Shown here one piece after another: positions 53,861-64,000 of a stretch of DNA of 64,000 bases. Each line of letters starts with the position of its first letter. Position 1 is the first letter of the stretch. Made by a program: the position numbers and the translations under genes. The stretch is from Edaphobacter sp. 4G125 (GTDB lineage Bacteria; Acidobacteriota; Terriglobia; Terriglobales; Acidobacteriaceae), in NCBI RefSeq assembly GCF_014274685.1, contig NZ_CP060393.1:2539501-2603500 (forward strand), written 5' to 3'. The notes under the pieces are model-generated. The model saw only the letters and a program-made list of their open reading frames with translations, made no database searches and was not told the origin of the DNA.

Positions 53861-55297
53861 TCACGAAACGGCATGGAAGCTGTCCGCGGTCTCGGCTAGC
53901 GGAGATTGCCAGCCACCAGGAGGAGTGACGTTGCTTAGAGATTCGCTGGGAACATCAGCAGGCCCCCAGGTGTTGGACACGTAGGGATAGACGGGAGTGT
54001 TGATTTTAAGAACAGGATCGACGATACGCCAGGCCTCTTCGACATAATCCTGACGAGCAAAGAGAGTTGAATCTCCTGCCATCGCATCGGTAATCACGCG
54101 CTCATAAGCCTCCATCTCCTCCGAACGAGGATGACGACAGGCTTCTAGCTCAACCAGAGAGCGCTGCCCATTTTCATCGGCAGCAGCAACGGAGACAGCA
54201 AGAGCGATGGTCATCTCAGGGAGAATACGGAAACGCATATAGTTCTGCGGAGCGGGATCGGTAAGGTTGGTCTGAGGTGGACGGCGAAGGCGGGCGACGA
54301 CTTCGGTGCAAGTGGTGGGAAGATTTTTACCGGCGCGGATATAGAAAGGCACACCATCCCAACGCCAGTTTTTAATTTCGAGTCGGAGAGCGGCGTAGGT
54401 TTCGACAGTGGAATCAGGAGCTACACCTTTCTCATCCTTATAGCCGTTGAACTGGCCACGGACCAGATTGCAGGCTTGGATGGGAGGAATCGCTTTGAGG
54501 ACCTTTACCTTCTCGTCGCGGATCGAGTCGCTGTCACGACGAGCGGGACACTCCATGGCAAGATTGCACATGAGTTGGAAGATGTGATTTTCGATGACAT
54601 CGCGGATCGCTCCGTTCTGGTCGTAGAAAGCTCCGCGTCCCTGGATACCGAAATTTTCGGCCATGGTGATCTGAATACTTTCAATGTAGTCGCGATGCCA
54701 AAGCGGTTCGAGAAAAGCATTCGAAAAGCGAAAGGAAACCATGTTGTGCACGGGTCCCTTGGCGAGATAGTGATCGATGCGAAAGATTGCGGATTCAGGA
54801 AATGCGGAGTGGAGGACTCGGTTCAGCTCTTGAGCAGAGGCAAGGTCGTGACCGAAGGGCTTCTCGACAATCATGCGTGCTCCCTTTGCTGAACCGGATT
54901 GAACCAGCTGCTCGACAACCTCTTCAAAGAGAGAGGGCGGGATCGCGAGATAGTGAGCGGGATGCTGGGCCGAGCCTAGTTCCTTACGCACAGCAGTAAA
55001 GGTGGCTGAATCGGCATAGTCGCCATCAACATAGCGGAGGAGCGAACAGAGCTTTTGGTACGCGTCAGGGTCGAGGCCACCGTGCTGCTCAAGGGAGTCC
55101 TTGGCACGGGCCTTGAGCTGATCGAGATTCCAACCGGCTTTGGCGACACCAATGACAGGTACATTGAGGTGACCGCGCTTAACCATTGCCTGGAGAGCGG
55201 GAAAGATTTTCTTGTAGGCAAGATCGCCAGTAGCCCCAAAGAAGACAAGGGCGTCGGATTGAATGGCAGGATGGATGGTCGGGGCTTGCGCGCTCAA
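53861..55297 (-). CDS. zwf: Glucose-6-phosphate 1-dehydrogenase
   Basis: This is the first enzyme of the oxidative pentose phosphate pathway, making NADPH. With the TTG start at 55297 (AAGGAG ten bases upstream) it has 478 residues. The nucleotide loop is [20 protein letters not shown]. The substrate motif reads [13 protein letters not shown], close to the family's RIDHYLGKE-VQN but with Gly for Glu after the lysine. The catalytic histidine region [16 protein letters not shown] is present. It is 28 bases after gnd, so the two are co-transcribed. A longer frame to 55549 runs inside gnd and is not used. Confidence 0.93.
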   Translation of the reverse strand: MSAQAPTIHPAIQSDALVFFGATGDLAYKKIFPALQAMVKRGHLNVPVIGVAKAGWNLDQLKARAKDSLEQHGGLDPDAYQKLCSLLRYVDGDYADSATFTAVRKELGSAQHPAHYLAIPPSLFEEVVEQLVQSGSAKGARMIVEKPFGHDLASAQELNRVLHSAFPESAIFRIDHYLAKGPVHNMVSFRFSNAFLEPLWHRDYIESIQITMAENFGIQGRGAFYDQNGAIRDVIENHIFQLMCNLAMECPARRDSDSIRDEKVKVLKAIPPIQACNLVRGQFNGYKDEKGVAPDSTVETYAALRLEIKNWRWDGVPFYIRAGKNLPTTCTEVVARLRRPPQTNLTDPAPQNYMRFRILPEMTIALAVSVAAADENGQRSLVELEACRHPRSEEMEAYERVITDAMAGDSTLFARQDYVEEAWRIVDPVLKINTPVYPYVSNTWGPADVPSESLSNVTPPGGWQSPLAETADSFHAVS

Positions 55298-55325
55298 GAT
55301 CGTGTCTCTCCTTATGGCTTGCAGT

Positions 55326-56348
55326 TTATTTGTTGGCAGGTTTTTCAAGGTGTCCGCCAAATTCATAACGCATGGCAGAAAGAAGCTTATCGGAAAAATC
55401 CGCCAGACCGCGTGAACTGAAGCGTTCGTAAAGAGCCGTGGTGAGAACCGGAGTTGGTATGCCTTCGTCGATACTCGCCTTAATCGTCCAGCGGCCTTCG
55501 CCGGAGTCGGAGACGCGGCCTCCAAATTTAGAGAGTTGCGGGTCTTCAACCAGAGCAGCGGCAGTCAGGTCAAGCAACCAGGAGGCGATGACTGAGCCGC
55601 GCCGCCAAACCTCGGTGATCGCAGGAAGATTGAAGTCGTACTGATAATGTTCGGGATCGCGCAACGGAGTAGTCTCCGCGTCGATCTCTTCGGTGTGTTT
55701 GCCGATATTGGCTCCTTTTAGAACGTTCAGTCCCTCGGCATAAGCAGCCATGATGCCGTATTCAATTCCGTTGTGAACCATCTTAACGAAGTGACCGGCT
55801 CCATTGGAGCCGCAATGGAGATATCCCTGCTCAGCGGTGCCGCCGATTTTGCTGAAGTCAGGTGTACGGGGGACGTCGCCCGGACCGGGTGCGATGACCT
55901 GGAAGATGGGATCGAGATGCTGGACGATGTTGTCCTCGCCGCCGATCATCATGCAGTAGCCGCGCTCAAGCCCCCAGACGCCTCCGCTGGTCCCCACATC
56001 AACATAGTGAATATTTTTGGAGGCAAGCTCTTTCGAGCGGCGGATATCGTCGATGTAATAGGAGTTTCCACCATCGATGAGGATGTCTCCTGCCTGAAGA
56101 TGCGGAACAAACTGGGCGATAACGGGATCAACAGCGCCGGCAGGAATCATGAGCCAGATAGGGCGAGGGGGAGTCAGTTTGGCGATGAGGTCTTCAGGAG
56201 AGGAAGCACCCGTGATTCCCTTCTCTTTTGCAAGGCTGGCAACGGCATCGGCAGAGCGATCATAGACGACACATTCGTGTCCGTGAGCTGCGAGGCGGCG
56301 AACCATGTTCGCGCCCATTCTTCCCAGACCTACCATGCCAAGCTGCAT
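55326..56348 (-). CDS. gnd: 6-phosphogluconate dehydrogenase (decarboxylating), short form
   Basis: This 340-residue enzyme oxidises and decarboxylates 6-phosphogluconate to ribulose 5-phosphate. The Rossmann loop [19 protein letters not shown] opens the protein, followed by [20 protein letters not shown] and the substrate motif [18 protein letters not shown]. The length puts it in the short GndA/YqeC-type group, often NAD-preferring, against about 470 in E. coli Gnd. The start at 56348 has AAGGAG seven to eight bases upstream. It leads the gnd-zwf pair. Confidence 0.94.
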   Translation of the reverse strand: MQLGMVGLGRMGANMVRRLAAHGHECVVYDRSADAVASLAKEKGITGASSPEDLIAKLTPPRPIWLMIPAGAVDPVIAQFVPHLQAGDILIDGGNSYYIDDIRRSKELASKNIHYVDVGTSGGVWGLERGYCMMIGGEDNIVQHLDPIFQVIAPGPGDVPRTPDFSKIGGTAEQGYLHCGSNGAGHFVKMVHNGIEYGIMAAYAEGLNVLKGANIGKHTEEIDAETTPLRDPEHYQYDFNLPAITEVWRRGSVIASWLLDLTAAALVEDPQLSKFGGRVSDSGEGRWTIKASIDEGIPTPVLTTALYERFSSRGLADFSDKLLSAMRYEFGGHLEKPANK

Positions 56349-56536
56349 ATCACTGCTCCTTTTGACCGGCGTGCACCAACCAAGATACACCGCAGAACGC
56401 AGCGACCCTGGCCTAAAAGTGGGTACTTGTGAGTAGGATGACAGGTTTCGGAAGAGCGTCGTCTCTCCTTCTGTAAATCGAATTTAAAAACAATGCGCCG
56501 ATGCACAAAGGCACCGGCGCATACAGAACAAACCGG

Positions 56537-58117
<1,581 letters not shown>

Positions 58118-58186
58118 TTAAACTCGTTTCAGGAACGGTTGCACGTGCACCACGTGCTATGACCCGTTCGGGAGGATGTTGACCCC

Positions 58187-59125
58187 ATGAAGATTCGGAT
58201 GATTCCTGCAGCCGTGTTGATGACCGCGGCTCTTCCGCTTGCAGCACAGACCGCGCGAACCGGTGTCTCCAACCCGGAACCCGTCACAATCGACGCTGAT
58301 AACGGCGATGCTGCGGTTCAGGCAAGGCCTGAGGCAGAATCTACGCGTCGCCCGTTGACCCAGGCAAAGCCCTCAGCCGCCAAAGCCGACAAGGCTAATG
58401 ATGGCTATGGTCCTTACGTGCCCTATGCAGGAGCTGTAACGACGACAGCAACGGCCACTTCCGCCTCGGATCAGGATGTCGATGCGCAGATTGTGACGAG
58501 CGTGCCCGAGCGCGAAGGCGAGCTTAATGAAGGAACACTGTTGCGCGTCCGGATGCAGGAAACTCTCTCTACTGAGACGACTGCTCCCGGAACGAAATTT
58601 ACGGCCGAGATCATGGAGCCGATTACAAATAATGGCCGCGTAATCATTCCCATCGGGTCCATCCTTGAAGGACAAGTCACCTCCGTGCACGCCGGTCGTC
58701 GTATCTCAGGAGCTGCCTCCCTGCACCTGGAACCCGAAAGCGTCACCTTGCCCGACGGCACCATGTACGTCGTTCACGCCCAGTTGATCGACACCACTTT
58801 AGGCAGCTTCAACATCGACCGCGAAGGCACGCTGAAGCGCCGTGATCGCGCCAAGGAGACACTCGCTGTCACGGCCCTCGCGACTGGCAGCGGAGCCGTC
58901 GCAGGCGCAATGATAGGGGGCGGCGTTGGTGCAGTCGTCGGAGCAGGCATTGGCGCAGGCGCCAGCACCGTAATGTGGCTGAAGCAGGAGCGTCAGGCCA
59001 CGCTGGACAAGGATTCCCGGCTCGTCTTCAGCCTCACCAGCCCCATTATGCTGAAACCGCTTCATTCCAATACCAACGCCGGGATGGCCATGAATACCCA
59101 GCCTGCCGTCGCAACTACCAACTAG
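58187..59125 (+). CDS. Exported beta-domain plus glycine-zipper protein
   Basis: This 312-residue protein has a signal peptide (MKIRMIPAAVLMTAALPLAAQ) and a low-complexity Thr/Ala-rich stretch. A beta domain follows (about 115-215, EGTLLRVRMQETLSTETTAP, NGRVIIPIGSILEGQVTSV, LHLEPESVTLPDGTMYVV), resembling the TrbI/VirB10-like fold. Then come a glycine zipper (AVAGAMIGGGVGAVVGAG) and SRLVFSLTSPIML. The same domain pair occurs in the BON protein at 46780-48024. No function is known; the zipper suggests membrane insertion or packing in the envelope. A strong terminator follows at 59143. Confidence 0.75.
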   Translation: MKIRMIPAAVLMTAALPLAAQTARTGVSNPEPVTIDADNGDAAVQARPEAESTRRPLTQAKPSAAKADKANDGYGPYVPYAGAVTTTATATSASDQDVDAQIVTSVPEREGELNEGTLLRVRMQETLSTETTAPGTKFTAEIMEPITNNGRVIIPIGSILEGQVTSVHAGRRISGAASLHLEPESVTLPDGTMYVVHAQLIDTTLGSFNIDREGTLKRRDRAKETLAVTALATGSGAVAGAMIGGGVGAVVGAGIGAGASTVMWLKQERQATLDKDSRLVFSLTSPIMLKPLHSNTNAGMAMNTQPAVATTN

Positions 59126-59142
59126 TTGTTTTCTCCTGATTT

Positions 59143-59171
59143 AAGGCGAGCCTTTTTGGCTCGCCTTTTTT
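59143..59171 (+). terminator. Rho-independent terminator after the glycine-zipper gene
   Basis: Perfect arms AAGGCGAGCC / GGCTCGCCTT with a 5-base loop are followed by TTTT, 17 bases after the stop codon. Confidence 0.9.
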
Positions 59172-59218
59172 ATGCTTCGCGCTGAAGAGTTGAGTTTTAG
59201 GTTTCAATCTCCGATATC

Positions 59219-59268
59219 GTGTCATTTCAACCGAAGGCGACAAAGCCGCCGAAGTGGAGAAATCCGCT
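59219..59268 (+). repeat. Dispersed repeat family B
   Basis: Begins GTGTCATTTCAACCGAAGG and ends AAGTGGAGAAATCC. It lies between the convergent glycine-zipper and kinase genes. Confidence 0.8.
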
Positions 59269-59316
59269 TCTCCAGCTATCAACATGTTTTAAGAGCGGTT
59301 GAAAAACCTCTGTTTT

Positions 59317-59381
59317 GTTAAGGGCACGGCTTTAGCCGTGCCGCAAGAGGCTTGATTTCAAATGCGGCTTCAGCCGCTGAG
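59317..59381 (+). repeat. Dispersed palindromic repeat family A
   Basis: Begins GTTAAGGGCACGGCTTTAG (palindrome GGCACGGC-TTTA-GCCGTGCC) and ends with GCGGCTTCAGCCGCTGAG. It shares start and end with the copies at 44008 and 46613. Confidence 0.8.
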
Positions 59382-59415
59382 GGACTCTTTTCTTTTCGCT
59401 GAAGCACTTTTTACG

Positions 59416-61911
59416 CTAATCCCGCACTTGAGACAGCAGGCGTTTCCAATTCTTCTGGTTACGGCGATAGCTCTTCTTCAGGTCTTCCAGGATGCGTTCG
59501 AAGTCGGTATGCCCCGAAAGCCGTTTCCACGCTGGATTCTTCGAGAACCAGGGATAGTTTTCGTTCCCTAAGTAGATGGCTCGGCGCAGCCAGTGCAATG
59601 CCTCACTCTCGTCTCCATCCACCGCAAAATAAGTAGCAAGCCGATAGGCCATCTCGCTATCGGCTTCAGCAGCTGCAAGAGTCTCATCAATGATGAAGGT
59701 CGCGGCCTTCTCACGATCTCCCAGCTGCACGTAGCAGAGCGCGATCGTGGGAAAGACAATACGAAGCGACTTTTCATCGCGAATAACACTTTCCAGTGTC
59801 TCAATGGCCGCTGGCAGATTCCCCGTACGCATCTGCTGATAGCCCAGCGAGATTCGCAAAAGAGGCTGACGCGGCTCCAGAGTAAGTCCCTTCTCGATCT
59901 CGTCCGCCGCCAGCTCCAGCTGGTTCTGATACTGGTAGACCCTGGCGCGATGGTTGTAGATCATCGCTGCGTTGGAAGGATTCATACGCAACGAGGCATT
60001 GAACTGGTCCAGGGCCTCATCGTACATGCCATCGAACCGCAGGGTAATTCCGGCAACCATGCGCACGTTCCAATCATTGCCGGCAGTCTGCAGAAGATGC
60101 TCGATGCCGTGACGGGCAGACTCTTTCTCTCCACGCGAGAGCAGCATGTAAACGCGATAGAGATTCGCTTCGATCGAGCCCGGATCAAGCTGCAACGCGC
60201 GATCGAAGGCGCGGCGCGCTTCCAGCAGATGCATCTGTCCGCCCAGGCCATGGCGCGTGTACTGGAGCTGCGTTATCCCCAAGCCTGACCACGCTGGAGC
60301 GTAATTCTCATTGCTTTTAATAACCGAATCGAAGAGCTCTCGAGCACGATCGAGATCATCCCGGCTCCCGGTACGGGTCATAAAAGAAGAAAGCAAAGCA
60401 CGGGCCTGTAGGTACTCTTCCGAAAAGTCTTCCGAAAGCGACGGAGGGCGATGCACATTTTCCCGGCCATAAAGACCACCAACCCCCTGAAGTGTACTGA
60501 AGACCTCGTTGCAGATCTCCGTCTGAACCCGAACCAGATCGAAGGAGGCCACATTAATAGAGCCTCCGGCGCGAACACTCTGGCGAGTAACATCCAGCAA
60601 CTGCCAGTTCAGATCGAATCCCTTTTCAGAACGAAGGAAGTTTCCTGCCAATACAAAGTCAACCAACAACTTCTTCCCGACACTCAGCGGATCGAGCTGA
60701 TGAGTCGGAATAGAAGCCAGCGAGCTGGATGGTCGAACAACCAGCGAACTCATACGCGCCAAACGCGTGGCTATGGCATCGGCAAGCGCATAACCGTACA
60801 GCGGAGCCACATCGGACGGGCCGTAGTTGATGAATGGCAAAACAACGATGCTGGCCTCCTGCTTCGCACTCGTCGTCGAAGTTCCGGATTCGCGAAAACG
60901 CTCGGCCAACATGGAGAGGATTCCCGTAGTCCGCTTCTCCTCTTCCGGAGTCTCCAATGCTTTTCGGTTTTGCGAATGGAGCGTAAGCGACTCTCCCCCC
61001 GGCATCAAAACCGAATCCAACTGCATCGAGCGCATGATCGTCTTCAGCGCTTCGCGAACGTCGGCGGCAGAGGCAAAACGTGCAGCAGGCTGCTTTTCGA
61101 GGCAGCGCAGAATCACGCTTTCCAGTTCCTCCGGCAGTGCAGGATTGATCTCTCGCAACGGAGGCGGATCGGCGAACTGGGTCGCGCGGATCGTCTGAAA
61201 ATCCGGCGCGTCGGGCCGATGGAAGGGATGGCGTCCCGTCGCAAGTTCATAAAGGATCAGCCCAAAGGCGAAGATATCGGACTGCACCGACGACTGGCCC
61301 GTAACAAACTGTTCCGGAGCCATGTAGGCAATCGTTCCTCCTCGCGCAGTGTAGGTCGCACCCAGCGGTGGCAGCGAGCGCGGATCCGATGGGGCCGAAG
61401 GATCGAAGTCCGCCTTATCCAGTGAAAGTCGACGTGCGAGGCCGAAATCGAGAATCTTGATCAGGCCGCCATCGGTCAGCATGACATTTGCAGGCTTTAG
61501 ATCGCGATGAAAGATTCCGAGCGAGTGCGCTGCAGAAAGACCATCAGCAATCTGAATCCCGGCCGAAAGTACAAGCTGAAGGCTGGAAGGCCCCTCGGAG
61601 ATGATCTTGTCCAGCGATTTGCCGGGAATGTACTGCATCACGATGTAGGCTTCTTCCACATCACCCGACTCAGCGGGAGCCTCTCCAACGTCATAGATCG
61701 CGCAGACATTAGGATGATCAATGGCAGAAGCCAACCGCGCCTCTCTCAGCTGCGTCGTGCGCATCTGCTCGATCGTTAGATTTCCCCGCCGCAGCAGCTT
61801 GATAACGACCGGACGCTGGAGCAGCGTGTCGTTGGCGAGAAAGACCACCCCGCTGCCGCCCGCGCCAATCTTGCGGATAAGCTCATACTGCCGGATAACA
61901 CGCCGCTTCAT
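59416..61911 (-). CDS. Serine/threonine protein kinase with TolB-like domain and TPRs
   Basis: This 831-residue protein begins with a complete Hanks-type kinase (about 8-285): the glycine loop GAGGSGVV, Lys38 in VVIKLL, HRDLKPANVM, and DFGLA with the activation segment GGTIAYMAPEQFV. Residues about 355-500 form a FlgO/TolB-like domain (IVVLPFINYGPSDVAPLYGYALADAIATRLARMSSLVV), and the rest is a string of tetratricopeptide repeats (about 515-800). No membrane helix is visible, so it is cytoplasmic. The layout is typical of the expanded kinase families of Acidobacteriota; targets are unknown. Confidence 0.9.
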   Translation of the reverse strand: MKRRVIRQYELIRKIGAGGSGVVFLANDTLLQRPVVIKLLRRGNLTIEQMRTTQLREARLASAIDHPNVCAIYDVGEAPAESGDVEEAYIVMQYIPGKSLDKIISEGPSSLQLVLSAGIQIADGLSAAHSLGIFHRDLKPANVMLTDGGLIKILDFGLARRLSLDKADFDPSAPSDPRSLPPLGATYTARGGTIAYMAPEQFVTGQSSVQSDIFAFGLILYELATGRHPFHRPDAPDFQTIRATQFADPPPLREINPALPEELESVILRCLEKQPAARFASAADVREALKTIMRSMQLDSVLMPGGESLTLHSQNRKALETPEEEKRTTGILSMLAERFRESGTSTTSAKQEASIVVLPFINYGPSDVAPLYGYALADAIATRLARMSSLVVRPSSSLASIPTHQLDPLSVGKKLLVDFVLAGNFLRSEKGFDLNWQLLDVTRQSVRAGGSINVASFDLVRVQTEICNEVFSTLQGVGGLYGRENVHRPPSLSEDFSEEYLQARALLSSFMTRTGSRDDLDRARELFDSVIKSNENYAPAWSGLGITQLQYTRHGLGGQMHLLEARRAFDRALQLDPGSIEANLYRVYMLLSRGEKESARHGIEHLLQTAGNDWNVRMVAGITLRFDGMYDEALDQFNASLRMNPSNAAMIYNHRARVYQYQNQLELAADEIEKGLTLEPRQPLLRISLGYQQMRTGNLPAAIETLESVIRDEKSLRIVFPTIALCYVQLGDREKAATFIIDETLAAAEADSEMAYRLATYFAVDGDESEALHWLRRAIYLGNENYPWFSKNPAWKRLSGHTDFERILEDLKKSYRRNQKNWKRLLSQVRD

Positions 61912-62244
61912 AGTTCCATTATTGCAAGGGAGCGTGTGAGAAATCCGTAAAGAGACCTCTCTTCTGAACTCGCTTCAACCTCATCTTCCCAAATCGATCC
62001 TGTTAGATGCTTTGTTGGATCGACACATCAAGCCAATAGGAAGTCGCGATGTAGCGATCAGGAACAGAACCACCGCCGCGTGATTCTAAGAGAAATTTAG
62101 CGTCACAGATGAAGTCGAAGGATCTGCACTTCATCTTCATCCTCCATGAAGGGCCACGATGAAGGATCGATTCCGTCCCCTGCCTGTTCTACAAATTTCT
62201 TTTGTAGTCATCGAATCGCACAGCCAAAAGCCATCATTTCTTCG

Positions 62245-62290
62245 GTGTCATTTCGACCGAAGGTGGCGAAGCCGCCGAAGCGGAGAAATC
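62245..62290 (+). repeat. Dispersed repeat family B
   Basis: Begins GTGTCATTTCGACCGAAGG and ends AAGCGGAGAAATC; the middle, GCGAAGCCGCCGAAGC, resembles the 59219 copy. Confidence 0.8.
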
Positions 62291-62440
62291 ACCGAATTTC
62301 CCGCAAACTCATTAAAGATTGTCGAAACGAATTCCTTGTCAACACCCCAAAACCTCTAACCAACTGATAAAAAGCCAAATAGAGTCGTTTCAAAATTGCA
62401 GGTTTTCCCTGTTTACTTTGCTACACTGATTTCAGGAGAT

Positions 62441-62480
62441 AAACAGAAAGACCCAGCCATACGGCTGGGTCTTTCTGTTT
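62441..62480. terminator. Bidirectional rho-independent terminator after the permease
   Basis: A perfect inverted repeat with 18-base arms (AAACAGAAAGACCCAGCC / GGCTGGGTCTTTCTGTTT) and an ATAC loop lies 55 bases after the permease stop. Its A- and T-rich ends let it work on both strands. Confidence 0.9.
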
Positions 62481-62535
62481 GGAAGTCCGGATCTATCTTC
62501 TTTGTTTCAAATATTTTGAGCAAAAAGATAGGGGG

Positions 62536-64000
62536 CTACCCCTTCACTCCGACGGAGTTCGTCAGACGCTGCCGCACCCGGCTGTGCTTCACACTGTAGG
62601 TGAAGTACACCACCAGACCGATCGCTAGCCATACGATCAACCGGGCCCAGTTCAACCAGCCCAACTTGACCATCAGGTAGCCATTGGCAAGGATGCCCAT
62701 GACCGGTACAAACGGCACCCAGGGAGTCCGGAACGGGCGGTGGCGCCCAGGATCGGTTCTGCGCAGCACAAGGATCGAGGTGCAGACGATTACAAACGCC
62801 AGCAGCGTGCCGATGTTCACCATCTTGCCGATATCGTCGATCGGGGTTACCGCTCCAACAACGCCCGCCAGGGTTCCCACCAGAAAGGTGTTCTTGAACG
62901 GCGTGCGGAACCGGGGATGCACCTCGGCGAAGAACTTCTTCGGCAGCAGTCCGTCCGAGGCCATCGCGTAGAGCACGCGCGTCTGCCCCAGCAGCATCAC
63001 CAGCATCACAGAGGTCAGGCCCGCCAAGGCACCAACCACGATAACGTCCGAAGCCCAGACTAGCTCGCGATCCAGAAATGCCCGGGCCAGCGGAGCTTCG
63101 ATATTCACCGACTGCCATGGCACCATGCCTGTAAGCACCGCCGCAACGCCGATATAAAGCAGGGTGCAGACAAACAGCGAGGCGATCATGCCGATCGGCA
63201 GGTCGCGCTGCGGATTCTTCGCTTCCTGAGCCGTCGTTGAGACTGCGTCAAAACCGATGTATGCGAAGAAGATGTACGCCGCAGCAGCGCCAATGCCACT
63301 CATGCCAAACGGGGCGAACTCGTGCCAGTTCGTTCCCCAGTTGCCGGGGTGCACATACTTTGCGCCCAGCCCGATGACAAACAGCACTACGGCAACCTTC
63401 ACTACCACGATCGTCGAATTAAACTTTGCCGACTCCTTGATTCCGATCGCCAGCACCGTCGTGATGAGGAGCGCAATGATAAGAGCGGGAAGATTGATAC
63501 CGATCTCGTGCCCAAAGAGAGTTGGAGCACCAAGCACCTGATGTGCCCTGGTCACCATGTCCGCTGTAGGAGCGGCGATCAGTTCACTCATCTGCTTGAT
63601 GTAGTCCTGCGACCCGGGTGCTAGAGATGGGAAACTGCGAGACATCACGTCCCGGCCTACCTCCTCCATGGCCTTGCGCAAACCCGTCCAGTGGTCATAA
63701 GCCAGCCATAGCGGAAACTTGAGGTTGAAGACATTGAGCAGCTCGACAAAATTATTCGACCAGCCCGAGCTGACCGTGCTCGCGCCCATGGCGTACTCCA
63801 GCGTCAGGTCCCAGCCGATGATCCAGGCAATCAACTCGCCCAGCGTCGCGTAGGCGTAGGTGTAAGCCGATCCGGCCAGCGGAATCATCGCCGCGAACTC
63901 CGCATAGCAAAGGCCGGCGAATCCGCAACCCAAACCCGAAAGGACAAACGAGAGCATCAATCCCGGGCCTGCGTAATGCGCCCCCAGGCCCGCCATCACA
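62536..64000 (-). CDS. APC-superfamily amino-acid permease (partial, N-terminus outside window)
   Basis: This inner-membrane amino-acid transporter of the APC/CAT type contains FAGLCYAEFAAMIPLAGSAYTYAYATLGE (helices 2-3), GWDLTLEYAMGASTVSSGWS, AAAYIFFAYIGFDAVSTTAQEAKNPQRDLPIG (helix 6 with its conserved loop) and later helices. The first helix with the GxG substrate motif would be encoded beyond base 64000. The helix-6/7 region and RTPFKNTFLVGTLAGVVG match cationic amino-acid permeases (YfnA-like). A polar loop of about 60 residues after helix 3 (AYDHWTGLRKAMEEVGRDVM) is long for the family. The substrate remains unproven. Confidence 0.92.
   Translation of the reverse strand, partial: VMAGLGAHYAGPGLMLSFVLSGLGCGFAGLCYAEFAAMIPLAGSAYTYAYATLGELIAWIIGWDLTLEYAMGASTVSSGWSNNFVELLNVFNLKFPLWLAYDHWTGLRKAMEEVGRDVMSRSFPSLAPGSQDYIKQMSELIAAPTADMVTRAHQVLGAPTLFGHEIGINLPALIIALLITTVLAIGIKESAKFNSTIVVVKVAVVLFVIGLGAKYVHPGNWGTNWHEFAPFGMSGIGAAAAYIFFAYIGFDAVSTTAQEAKNPQRDLPIGMIASLFVCTLLYIGVAAVLTGMVPWQSVNIEAPLARAFLDRELVWASDVIVVGALAGLTSVMLVMLLGQTRVLYAMASDGLLPKKFFAEVHPRFRTPFKNTFLVGTLAGVVGAVTPIDDIGKMVNIGTLLAFVIVCTSILVLRRTDPGRHRPFRTPWVPFVPVMGILANGYLMVKLGWLNWARLIVWLAIGLVVYFTYSVKHSRVRQRLTNSVGVKG

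Larger units (their letters stand above)
61912..62535. other. Intergenic region of 624 bases
   Basis: This gap between the kinase start and the permease stop holds a family B repeat (62245-62290) and a strong terminator (62441-62480). The part next to 61912 presumably carries the kinase promoter. A 73-codon frame at 62146-62367 runs through the repeat and is not believed to be a gene. No RNA gene is seen. Confidence 0.6.

Noticed and set aside
62146..62367. Short frames of 66-73 codons in the gap before the permease
   Set aside because: They run through a family B repeat, lack a ribosome site and have no protein-like composition.

Overview
The window reads as chromosomal DNA of a diderm (Gram-negative) bacterium of moderately high GC. 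The lipid A genes lpxD and lpxB, several lipoproteins, an outer-membrane barrel, a TolB-like Ser/Thr kinase with TPRs, a BlaI/M56 pair and two families of short dispersed intergenic repeats fit an Acidobacteriota member, probably class Terriglobia (Terriglobus/Granulicella/Edaphobacter type). That placement is inference, because no 16S rRNA or other decisive marker is present. I see no tRNA, rRNA, CRISPR array, transposase, integrase or phage gene. The window is gene-dense core chromosome with short intergenic gaps.

Layout. 1-3.7 kb: 3' end of lpxD, a REC-PAS protein, a small lipoprotein, an aldo/keto reductase, a one-TM peptide and tmk. 3.7-7.4 kb (minus): an envelope group of beta-barrel, PEBP protein, ABC exporter and 4-TM protein. 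7.6-9 kb: a CBS-domain protein facing a CusF-SCO1 fusion lipoprotein. 9-15.3 kb: a two-gene AddAB-like helicase-nuclease. 15.3-22 kb (minus): a complete phosphate regulon phoB-phoR-pstS-pstC-pstA-pstB-phoU, tightly overlapped from pstC to phoU. 22.2-24.4 kb: a receiver plus a CHASE3-PAS histidine kinase. 24.4-33 kb: threonine aldolase, hemW, a DUF1223 protein, an ABC exporter, BlaI-M56 and a Do-type HtrA protease. 33-39 kb: a YdeI-like protein, lpxB with an anomalous 5' end, an M1-peptidase-like protein that has lost its zinc site, and a flavin oxidase. 39-44 kb: two MacB-type permeases without an ATPase, a stand-alone 3HCDH N-domain with a tiny partner, and malQ. 44-49 kb: a PpiD/SurA-like foldase, a BON/glycine-zipper protein and a DapA-fold protein lacking its catalytic residues. 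49-58 kb (minus): carA-carB, gnd-zwf and eno. 58-64 kb: a second glycine-zipper protein, the kinase-TPR protein and the 5'-truncated end of an amino-acid permease.

Themes. Phosphate sensing and uptake is one regulon-sized block. Central metabolism (eno, gnd, zwf, carAB, malQ) is interleaved with envelope biogenesis and quality control (lpxD, lpxB, HtrA, PpiD-like, exporters, barrels). Non-ATG starts are common and supported by ribosome binding sites (GTG in pstB, pstS and the SCO gene; TTG in zwf and the DUF1223 gene). The least ordinary items are the M1 pseudo-peptidase with TPRs, the DapA-fold pseudo-enzyme behind carAB, lpxB without a usual start codon, the paired glycine-zipper beta-domain proteins, and the two dispersed repeat families.
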